Shown here piece by piece: positions 7,751 to 14,013 of a stretch of 14,682 nt of DNA; position 1 is the stretch's first letter; every line of letters starts with the position of its first letter. Under the pieces are notes generated by a model. The model did not search any database. It saw nothing but the letters and a program-made list of their open reading frames with translations, and had not been told where the DNA came from. The position numbers and the translations under genes were made by a program. The stretch is from Desulfobacterales bacterium (GTDB lineage: Bacteria > Desulfobacterota > Syntrophobacteria > B119-G9), in contig JALXAI010000396.1 of assembly GCA_026992215.1 (NCBI GenBank), positions 1 through 14,682 on the forward strand, written 5' to 3'.

Positions 7751-8995
7751 CTACTTTGCGGAGACCGGGTGCAGCAGCCGGTGTTTGGCGAGCCTGTACG
7801 TATGAACAGTCGCGGTAATAAAGGCCCATAGCGCGGCCACCCGAAAAGTGCCGTAAGGATGGCCAAGGAGAAACCCGACAAGGAAAATCAGCGCATAAAT
7901 ATTTCTTCTACCGGCAATCTTTCTGAAGCTGGCATCGAAAGGAGAAAGCAAGTCCAGGCTCCTGCCGTACCAGTGTTCAGACATCGTGTAAAGTATATTA
8001 TCCCAAACATCGGAAGCCGCCAGTAACGCCCAGGTTGCCCATACGCCTTCCTCGTATCCCTGGTGCCTGAGCCCTACGGCAATGGCCACGTACCACCAGT
8101 GTTCGTACAAAAAATCGACGTAACACTCGTACTCTCCCAGCTTTGAAAACATTATCTTCGCCCTGGCCAGCTTCCCGTCCACTCCGTCAAGTATCTCCGC
8201 CGCATAAGTCAAAAATGCTCCCGCCACAAAATGACCGCTCCAGAACAAGCATCCCACGATAAACGCGATGATCAGGTTAAAAATGGTCACCTGATTGGGG
8301 GTAACAGGGGTGTGACACAGGGCAAACGTGAGGGTATTTTCAAAAGGAGGATCTATGTAAACCGACGGAAGGTCCATCACTTTTTTCTGGTTCCTGGTAA
8401 TCAACGTCCAGGTGGCCTTGAGCGCGTCTCTCCCGGAAGAAACCTTCACGAGGTACGGTTCCTGCTCACCACGAATTTCGGGATTGTAGAGATCGATGTC
8501 GGATAGTGCCAGCTTGACGGAATTCTTAATAACGAGATCCAGTTTGCCGAGGGCCCACTTCTCAAGGTCAGACTTGTCAAAAATGGCCAGGGGAATGTTT
8601 TCGGCATTAGCAGGATCAGGAAAATAGCACGAGGGGCCGTGTTCAATGATAAACTTGATCAATCTTGGGTCTATTAGGTAACTTCCGTCTATGAAAACGA
8701 ACGCCCTTCTGACAATACCGGATCTATAGATATCTCTTGCTACGTTTCCGCGGTACGAAATGAAATTCCGCGACGGCAACCCGGCGTTTTCCGGAGAAAA
8801 TCCTCTGGAGTCTTCCAGCGATGCGAGCACGTAGATCTCTTTTAAGCCAAGCCGTTCACAGTCCAGAAGTGCCCTTTCAAATAGCGGCCTTCCGCCTACT
8901 TTTTCCCGGGATCCGGGCGCAATTGCACTGATCACCACAACCAGATCATTCGTCGGCGCGGCATCGGATTTCTTCGGGTGATTTTTAGCTTCCAT
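7751..8995 (-). CDS. Fusion of degenerate nucleotidyltransferase-like domain and CDP-alcohol phosphatidyltransferase (IPCT-DIPPS-like architecture)
   Basis: This 414-residue protein has a soluble N-terminal half and a membrane C-terminal half. Residues about 17-200 resemble a sugar-phosphate nucleotidyltransferase (GSREKVGGRPLFERAL, 28-43; VFIDGSYLIDPRL, 100-112), but the usual GxGxR...PK signature is shortened and the PK lysine absent. Residues 226-240 (ALCHTPVTPNQVTIF) and 270-278 (DGVDGKLAR) are hallmarks of CDP-alcohol phosphatidyltransferases. The family motif is DxxDGxxARx8GxxxDxxxD; after G287 this protein reads EYECYVDF, so the third and fourth Asp positions hold C291 and F295. An acidic pair E290/D294 sits one residue earlier with the same i,i+4 spacing. 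The order matches bifunctional inositol-phosphate cytidylyltransferase/di-inositol-phosphate synthases. The start ATG overlaps the oxidoreductase stop by 11 bp and follows AGGAG closely. Product unknown: phospholipid headgroup transfer or a phosphodiester solute. Confidence 0.85.
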   Translation of the reverse strand: MEAKNHPKKSDAAPTNDLVVVISAIAPGSREKVGGRPLFERALLDCERLGLKEIYVLASLEDSRGFSPENAGLPSRNFISYRGNVARDIYRSGIVRRAFVFIDGSYLIDPRLIKFIIEHGPSCYFPDPANAENIPLAIFDKSDLEKWALGKLDLVIKNSVKLALSDIDLYNPEIRGEQEPYLVKVSSGRDALKATWTLITRNQKKVMDLPSVYIDPPFENTLTFALCHTPVTPNQVTIFNLIIAFIVGCLFWSGHFVAGAFLTYAAEILDGVDGKLARAKIMFSKLGEYECYVDFLYEHWWYVAIAVGLRHQGYEEGVWATWALLAASDVWDNILYTMSEHWYGRSLDLLSPFDASFRKIAGRRNIYALIFLVGFLLGHPYGTFRVAALWAFITATVHTYRLAKHRLLHPVSAK

Positions 8996-10079
8996 TATCT
9001 CCTATTGTGAGGCACCGGGGAATTTCAACGCTCCTGTTGGGAGTCTTGCAGGAATCGTATGCGAGGTTTATCAGGCGGGCGCACCATTGAGCCTCCGTAA
9101 AATTTTTCTTCCACTGGTCTCGATCCACCAGCGCGTTTCTGAATTCTTCCATCACCGGGTACATCCAGTCAAGATGGTGAGATCCGGCAGACAAGGCTTC
9201 GGGGAAGTCATAGCGCCTGGAATTTCCGTTGTTTTTCACTATCAGGTGATCATCTTTTATGAGTATGCTCCCCTTTTCTCCAACGATTGTCCCGGCGTTC
9301 TTCCGCTTCTTGGCTCGCCAGGTCATGTAGAGCTTCGCCTCCGAGGTGGGGAACTCGATGCAGAGCTTTACATTATCTTCCACACCGCATCCTGAATCTT
9401 CAGGATAATCGAGCTTCGCGGTGAGCATTCGAGGGCTTTCGCCTACCAGGGAAAGCAGCAGGTAAAGGTTATGCCAGCCGTGATCGATCAGTATGCCGCC
9501 GCCCGCAATCTCCGGGTTTTTTCTCCAGTCAAAACAGCCACCGCCAGACTTCGATGGCCTTAAAACAAATATCTTGACTTCCTTAACTTTCCCGATAACG
9601 CCCTCCCGGATTAACTCTCTGGCCTTGGAGAAAATAGGTGCGTGCTTCCAGTTGTTAACGGTAAAAACAATGGAATCGGACTTTTCCAGAACCTTTACAA
9701 GGCCTTCCAGTTCTTCCCAGCGGGTGATTAATGGCTTTTCACAAAAAACATGCATGCCTTCCGAGCAGGCGGCTTTAACCATCTCGGCGTGATAGCGAGG
9801 AGGTGTACATATATCCACGAAGTCCAGTTCTTCATTTTGAAGCATTTTGTCGAAGTTGTCATATACACGTGCTTCGGGAAGAGCCTTCCTGGCTATGTCC
9901 CGACGCTCCCTGTTGCAATCCACCACAGCTGTTATTTCGAAATCATCAAAATCCTTCCACACGGGAAGATGAGCATAATGTGCAACGTTTCCAAAACCAA
10001 CAATTGCACCCTTTAATGGGTTCTTAAGTTTCCCGGATCTTCCGTTTCCGCTTCCGTTGTCTCCGCCTTTCATTATCAT
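8985..10079 (-). CDS. Gfo/Idh/MocA family NAD(P)-dependent oxidoreductase
   Basis: This 364-residue cytoplasmic dehydrogenase has an N-terminal Rossmann fold: KGAIVGFGNVAHYAHLP (about 23-39) is the dinucleotide-binding loop, and VVDCNRE the end of beta-2. CEKPLITRWEEL contains the family's conserved EKP (114-116). GGGILIDHGWHNLYLL (193-208) supplies the D..H catalytic region at the start of the second domain. Family members oxidise or reduce secondary hydroxyls of sugars, cyclitols and related polyols, so here it could make a keto-intermediate for the aminotransferase encoded just upstream. The start is ambiguous among GTG 10103, ATG 10079 and ATG 10073; I chose the middle one, and all leave the Rossmann fold intact. 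A promoter candidate lies about 90 bp upstream of the chosen start. The stop overlaps the next gene by 11 bp. Confidence 0.88.
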   Translation of the reverse strand: MIMKGGDNGSGNGRSGKLKNPLKGAIVGFGNVAHYAHLPVWKDFDDFEITAVVDCNRERRDIARKALPEARVYDNFDKMLQNEELDFVDICTPPRYHAEMVKAACSEGMHVFCEKPLITRWEELEGLVKVLEKSDSIVFTVNNWKHAPIFSKARELIREGVIGKVKEVKIFVLRPSKSGGGCFDWRKNPEIAGGGILIDHGWHNLYLLLSLVGESPRMLTAKLDYPEDSGCGVEDNVKLCIEFPTSEAKLYMTWRAKKRKNAGTIVGEKGSILIKDDHLIVKNNGNSRRYDFPEALSAGSHHLDWMYPVMEEFRNALVDRDQWKKNFTEAQWCARLINLAYDSCKTPNRSVEIPRCLTIGDNGS

Positions 10080-10168
10080 CTCTTTTCTTTTGATTGACTT
10101 CACGATTTCCAGTTTTAAAAATCTCTCCAGATAGGCTTATAGTTCTTTAAGAGTCTCTTTCGAACTTT

Positions 10169-10197
10169 TTTATATCATTACTTATTTGTATATTCAA
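10169..10197 (-). promoter_or_regulatory. Sigma70-type promoter inside the cluster
   Basis: On the minus strand TTGAAT (10197-10192) and TATAAA (10174-10169) are separated by 17 bp, in an AT-rich gap between the aminotransferase and the oxidoreductase. Transcription would begin near 10162, giving a leader of about 80 nt before the oxidoreductase start. Just upstream, after the aminotransferase stop, GGGG followed by seven T (10250-10240) has only a weak stem partner (CCCTAT, 10270-10265), so a partial terminator is possible but not called. Confidence 0.5.
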
Positions 10198-10255
10198 ATT
10201 AACTTTGTGTAATTACGCCCCACATCTGAAAGTGATAACAAAAAAACCCCGTGTA

Positions 10256-11608
10256 TCAATCCTTATAGGGCAGATTCTTCTCCACGTAATTGAAAATTTC
10301 ATCAAGTATTTCAAGCCCCCGGGCTGCTTCTTCCTCTGTTATGGAAAGAGGAGGATTAATTCTGAATTGAGGCTTATAGTTCATCGAAATCAAACCCTTC
10401 TCTACGGTTTTTACAAACATCTTTTCGCAGACCTTTTTAGACAGGGGCTCCTTGGTTTCCCTGTCTTTCACCAGTTCCACGCCAATCATCAGTCCCGTGC
10501 CTCGTACAATACCAATGAATTCGTACTTCTCCTGAAGTTCCTTAAGCCCTTTCATCAGGAATTCACCCACTTTTCCCGCGTTGTCCACCAGCCCTTCTTT
10601 TTGAATCAACCTTATGGTGGCAAGCGCTGCCGTGGCTCCAAGCGGATTGCCGCCATAGCTGCTGGAAGAGGCGCTGGGTTTTGAATAGGGTCTCGCAGAA
10701 GTAATCTCGTCAGTGGAAATAAGGCCGCTTACGGGAAAACCGGATCCCATCCCCTTGCCCACCGTGAGAATATCCGGAACCACATCGGTATGATCACATC
10801 CCCAGAACCTGCCGGTTCTGCCGAATCCAGTGATCATTTCATCAGCGATGAGAAGACATTCGTTTTCCTCGGCGATTTTTTTGAGCCCCGGCATAAATTC
10901 CGGGGGAGGCACGATATTTCCGGCAGTCCCCTGCATTGGCTCAACTATGATGGCTGCTATGCTTCCTACCGTGCAGTTTTCAATATAATGCCGCAAGAAT
11001 TCCAGGCAGTGCATGTTACAGCCGGGATATTTCATTTTAAACACGCAACGGTAACAATCGGCGTAAGGGACAAGATGCAGACCGGGATGAGGCAATCCCC
11101 AGTTTTTCTTGAATGGGTCCCCGATAAGGCCGAGGACTCCGCCTGTCTTCCCGTGAAAACCGCCCCAGAAACCTATGATTTCCTGCTTCTTCGTGTATGA
11201 CTTGGCCAGGCGTATCGCGGCCTCCACCGCTTCAGCGCCACCACTGAAAAACTGGGTTCTTTTTAGGTCTCCAGGAGCCAGAGAGGCTATAAGCTTTACA
11301 AGTTCCAGGCGGTTTTCGGTACAAAAACTGCCCACCGTCACCCGATTTAACTGTTCCGTGATCGCTTTAATATATTCCGGATGGCAATGTCCGAGACTGC
11401 AAACAGCGACCCCAGCCATGAAATCGAGATATTTCTTCCCGTTAACGTCAGTTACATATCGGCCTTTCGCCTCTTTCATGACAATTCGCGAAAGAAGCGA
11501 TACCTGCTGAATCCCCGGTGAAATGTATTGCTGCTCCTCATCAAAAATTCTATCCGCCAGCGTAGCTTCGCAACTCTCCTTCTGATTTTCAGCCAATGCA
11601 TCGAACAT
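10256..11608 (-). CDS. Class III PLP-dependent aminotransferase
   Basis: This 450-residue cytoplasmic enzyme of aminotransferase fold type I, class III (GabT/ornithine aminotransferase-like), has SGGAEAVEAAIRLAK (122-136, phosphate-binding), FWGGFHGKT (147-155), LLIADEMITGFGRTG (252-266, with D256 contacting the pyridine nitrogen) and ILTVGKGMGSGFP (280-292, Schiff-base lysine K285). Class III enzymes move amino groups between primary amines or amino acids and keto acids or ketones; the substrate cannot be read here. Residues 185-201 form a four-cysteine patch, C185-x2-C188-x8-C197-x3-C201. The start is ATG 11608, because AGGAGG at 11616-11621 is exactly seven bases upstream; the longer frame to 11641 would overlap the ATP-grasp gene and put that site inside the coding region. 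It stands 17 bp after the ATP-grasp stop and about 150-180 bp before the oxidoreductase. Confidence 0.9.
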   Translation of the reverse strand: MFDALAENQKESCEATLADRIFDEEQQYISPGIQQVSLLSRIVMKEAKGRYVTDVNGKKYLDFMAGVAVCSLGHCHPEYIKAITEQLNRVTVGSFCTENRLELVKLIASLAPGDLKRTQFFSGGAEAVEAAIRLAKSYTKKQEIIGFWGGFHGKTGGVLGLIGDPFKKNWGLPHPGLHLVPYADCYRCVFKMKYPGCNMHCLEFLRHYIENCTVGSIAAIIVEPMQGTAGNIVPPPEFMPGLKKIAEENECLLIADEMITGFGRTGRFWGCDHTDVVPDILTVGKGMGSGFPVSGLISTDEITSARPYSKPSASSSSYGGNPLGATAALATIRLIQKEGLVDNAGKVGEFLMKGLKELQEKYEFIGIVRGTGLMIGVELVKDRETKEPLSKKVCEKMFVKTVEKGLISMNYKPQFRINPPLSITEEEAARGLEILDEIFNYVEKNLPYKD

Positions 11609-11625
11609 GAATCCGCCTCCTGGTA

Positions 11626-12441
11626 TTAATTTATCTTCCATTTTCTGATAACATAACCGGATATAGCCTCCGCCGCCTGATCACAACAAGCAGAAAAGCT
11701 GGGCCAATCGTTCATATCAATAATGTGTATACCTCCATGATCGTCCAAAACCGCGTCACCGCCGTAAACCTCGAGTCGCAGTGCCTCGGCGGCGCGTACC
11801 GCCAGTTTCTTCAATCCTGTTACCATACTATCGTCCGTTTCAGGTTGGCCTTTGCCCCTGAAAACTTTAAAAAAATCCCCCTTGCCTACTCCGTAAAATT
11901 TCCAGACCGGGCCGGGGACGTGGTGCTGGATCGTGAGTTTTTCTATGCCGCGTTCCCTAAAACCGTGGAGCGCCCTTTCAAGGCTTTTCGCACTATCAAC
12001 AAAAACAACATCCCCTTCAAACATCGCGTGAACATCGCTTCGTTTCAACCAGACCGGAAAAGGAAGTGTACTTTCCCTTTCAATCTCATTAACGGACAGG
12101 AGAAAAGTTTCGGGAAAACCAACGTTTGCATCGGCCAGCAACCTTATCATTTTCTCACGATAACAGTTTCTTACTCCTTCAACCCGGTTAATGATTTCAA
12201 CGGATGATGTCCATGACGAAAGTTTGTCGAGACTTTCCTCGGATTGGGCCATGGTGAGGACAAAATCCGGGCGCCGCTTGACCCTTGATAACTCTTCGCC
12301 GCTGACCGACTCTATTTCAAAGGGATATTTTCCGCCGGCAAGTCTGTTCAATACACTTTTCAGGACAGCTGCATCTTTTTCCACCATCCCCGGCGAAAAT
12401 CTCTTTTCCCTATATACTCCAAGCAGTCGATATTTATTCAA
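11626..12441 (-). CDS. ATP-grasp enzyme (RimK/inositol-phosphate-kinase-like)
   Basis: This 271-residue cytoplasmic protein has an ATP-grasp layout: INRVEGVRNCYREKMIRLL (84-102, with the first ATP-binding lysine near K97), GFPETFLL (108-115), FPVWLKRSD (128-136, second ATP lysine) and EVYGGDAVLDD followed by IHIIDMNDWPSF (224-249), where D229, D242 and N244 fit the Mg-ATP ligands. Enzymes of this shape are amino-acid/peptide ligases (RimK-like) or, with a similar 'iDiN..P' ending, inositol polyphosphate 5/6-kinases. Both activities would fit the cluster: phosphorylating a polyol or attaching an amino acid to an amine. The start is TTG 12441, eight bp inside the nucleotidyltransferase gene, with AAGGG eight bases upstream; the next in-frame ATG would remove the N-terminal strand. 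Confidence 0.75.
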   Translation of the reverse strand: MNKYRLLGVYREKRFSPGMVEKDAAVLKSVLNRLAGGKYPFEIESVSGEELSRVKRRPDFVLTMAQSEESLDKLSSWTSSVEIINRVEGVRNCYREKMIRLLADANVGFPETFLLSVNEIERESTLPFPVWLKRSDVHAMFEGDVVFVDSAKSLERALHGFRERGIEKLTIQHHVPGPVWKFYGVGKGDFFKVFRGKGQPETDDSMVTGLKKLAVRAAEALRLEVYGGDAVLDDHGGIHIIDMNDWPSFSACCDQAAEAISGYVIRKWKIN

Positions 12442-13141
12442 ACCTCAAGCCCTTCAAAAATTTTTCTGCTTTATCTATATCGCCGGGTACGTCCACGTCA
12501 ACTGTTTTGCCTACTTCTTCTGCGTATATCTTGTACTTTTTTTCCACCAGCAGGGTCAAAAACTGCCTGAAAGCGGTAAATTTTTTCTCCCTGGCCTCGT
12601 CTTTTTCCCTGAACACCGAAGGATTAAAATAGTAAAATCCGGCAGTTATGAACCTGCTCTCGTCAACCGTAGCCCCGATCTCGGTTATTCTCATATTTTC
12701 GTCCGTTATCAACCGAAGAGGCTTTTCATCGTCAACGAATTCGGTCACCGCAAGTACACCATCGGCATCGACAAATCTTTTCGCCCTGGAGACGAATTTT
12801 TGTAGCAAGCCCGGTGGAAATATTGCGTCTACGGTAAGGAGCAAAAACGGCTCGTCCTTCAAGTGCTCTTCAAGTTCGAAAAAGCTTTCCATGGAACTGG
12901 GAGTTGTCTTTACAACAAGTTTCAGGGACACCGGCCAGGTTGTGGTTCGAAGAAATTCGGCAACTTCGGGATAAACGTCATTTACTATGCATGCCACTTC
13001 TGTTGCTCCAGCTGAGTGCGCCTCGTTTATGGCGCGAGCAATTAAAGGTTCGCCGAGGATTTTGACGAGTTGCTTTGGAGTATGTATGCCTCGCTGCTTG
13101 AGTCTTTCCCCAAGCCCTGCTGCAATTATTCCCGCTTTCAA
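12434..13141 (-). CDS. Nucleotidyltransferase (NDP-sugar/CDP-polyol pyrophosphorylase type)
   Basis: This 235-residue cytoplasmic enzyme has the complete N-terminal signature: AGIIAAGLGERL (3-14, GxGxRL loop) and HTPKQLVKILGEPLI (20-34, catalytic lysine K23). LLLTVDAIFPP (100-110) provides the metal-binding aspartate D105, and KTVDVDVPGDIDKAEKFL (212-229) the second metal site and C-terminal helix. It should join a phosphorylated substrate to a nucleotide with release of pyrophosphate. Because the cluster encodes a CDP-alcohol phosphatidyltransferase, CTP is the likely nucleotide (inference). This canonical domain may supply the activity lost from the degenerate domain of the 7751-8995 fusion. 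The start is TTG 13141, with GGAGGAG eight bases upstream and a 4-bp overlap with the HAD gene; its second residue lies directly before the signature, so no other start is plausible. Confidence 0.85.
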   Translation of the reverse strand: MKAGIIAAGLGERLKQRGIHTPKQLVKILGEPLIARAINEAHSAGATEVACIVNDVYPEVAEFLRTTTWPVSLKLVVKTTPSSMESFFELEEHLKDEPFLLLTVDAIFPPGLLQKFVSRAKRFVDADGVLAVTEFVDDEKPLRLITDENMRITEIGATVDESRFITAGFYYFNPSVFREKDEAREKKFTAFRQFLTLLVEKKYKIYAEEVGKTVDVDVPGDIDKAEKFLKGLRFE

Positions 13142-13836
13142 GAAAGTATCTCCTCCAGTTTGGCAAGCGTGTTTATCGTAACGTCGGTAAATTCTCTCCA
13201 GTTATCGGGGTAAGGAGCCGTGTGTCTGGTCTTCAACCATATGGTTTTCATGCCGACGCTCTTCGCCGGCCGGATGTCCTGTGAGAAAGAATCCCCTACA
13301 AAGGCAGTGTTCCGGGCTTTTTCCTTCAATCGGTCAAGAGCGAGTCGGAATATCTCCGGATCAGGCTTTCTCAACCCCACCTCGTCGGAATCTATTATTA
13401 CGTCAAGAAAAGGTGAAAACCCGGCTTCTTCGCAAAGAGTGGCAACGTTTCCGTAGAAGTTGGAAAGGAGCCCAAGCTTATATCTTGATTTTAACTTCTC
13501 CAGCAGCGCCCTGTTTTTTTTAAAATTTTGCCTTACCAGGTAACAAAACTCATCTGCCATCGCGGTTTCGATGAGGGTAGACTTGATCCCGTGCATCTCG
13601 AGTTGCAATCTGACATGCGTCCTAACCATCTGTTCCAGCCTCAGTTCCCTGCGATTTTCAATGGTCTCCAGTATCCTGTCCACCCTGTAAAACACTTCTT
13701 TTATGGCGGATTGGGACGGCGGTAGAGAAAATTTCTCGTATAAAAGATAAAAGGCGTTCAACCAATGAATCCCATCCAGATCAAGAGTTCCGCCAAAATC
13801 GAATATAAGCGCTTTAAGTCCCTCGATACGTCTCAT
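13138..13836 (-). CDS. HAD-superfamily hydrolase with DxGxT motif
   Basis: This 232-residue cytoplasmic protein has motif I ALIFDFGGTLD (9-19, nucleophile D13), motif II LGLLSNFYG, motif III lysine in LRKPDPEIF and motif IV FVGDSFSQDI, with a helical cap between I and II; subclass IA is likely. The usual DxDxT is DFGGT, so the +2 general acid/base Asp is missing. Many HAD-IA proteins share this change, so phosphatase activity is not excluded. It is first in the nine-gene cluster and overlaps the nucleotidyltransferase by 4 bp; removing a phosphate from a pathway intermediate would be a natural job (inference). ATG 13836 directly precedes the family's N-terminal strand. No Shine-Dalgarno is visible; a TTG at 13872 would extend the frame by 12 unrelated residues. 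Confidence 0.82.
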   Translation of the reverse strand: MRRIEGLKALIFDFGGTLDLDGIHWLNAFYLLYEKFSLPPSQSAIKEVFYRVDRILETIENRRELRLEQMVRTHVRLQLEMHGIKSTLIETAMADEFCYLVRQNFKKNRALLEKLKSRYKLGLLSNFYGNVATLCEEAGFSPFLDVIIDSDEVGLRKPDPEIFRLALDRLKEKARNTAFVGDSFSQDIRPAKSVGMKTIWLKTRHTAPYPDNWREFTDVTINTLAKLEEILS

Positions 13837-13843
13837 ATGATGG

Positions 13844-13872
13844 GATATAGTACAAACAGAGGTAACAATCAA
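13844..13872 (-). promoter_or_regulatory. Weak promoter candidate for the nine-gene cluster
   Basis: On the minus strand TTGATT (13872-13867) and TATATC (13849-13844) are 17 bp apart. Each hexamer matches consensus at only four positions. Transcription would begin about at the HAD gene ATG (13836), which would make the mRNA nearly leaderless and agrees with the missing ribosome-binding site. It is divergent from the tRNA promoter 17 bp away. Confidence 0.3.
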
Positions 13873-13888
13873 CAGGTCTGATTACTTC

Positions 13889-13917
13889 TTGACATTCTCG
13901 GCCGAGAAAGCTAAATT
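13889..13917 (+). promoter_or_regulatory. tRNA operon promoter with a 14-bp palindrome in its spacer
   Basis: A perfect -35 TTGACA (13889-13894) and a -10-like TAAATT (13912-13917) lie 17 bp apart, 12 bp before the tRNA-Gln 5' end. The spacer starts with the perfect palindrome TTCTCGGCCGAGAA (13895-13908), the expected position for an operator blocking polymerase. A discriminator around TTTGTCG precedes the mature tRNA. Confidence 0.6.
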
Positions 13918-13928
13918 ATATTTGTCGT

Positions 13929-14002
13929 TGGGGGATCGTCTAGCGGCAGGACGGCAGACTCTGGATCTGTCTACCGAGGTTCGAATCCTCGTCCCCCAGC
14001 CA
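13929..14002 (+). tRNA. tRNA-Gln (anticodon CTG)
   Basis: This 74-nt cloverleaf has acceptor TGGGGGA/TCCCCCA, anticodon stem GCAGA/TCTGT enclosing loop CTCTGGA (anticodon CTG at 13961-13963, reading CAG), T arm CGAGG-TTCGAAT-CCTCG, discriminator G and an encoded CCA (14000-14002). The U1-A72 first pair and G73 are the usual glutamine identity features. It is the first of two tRNAs in one transcript, 11 nt before tRNA-Glu. Confidence 0.95.
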
Positions 14003-14013
14003 TTTTTTATTAT

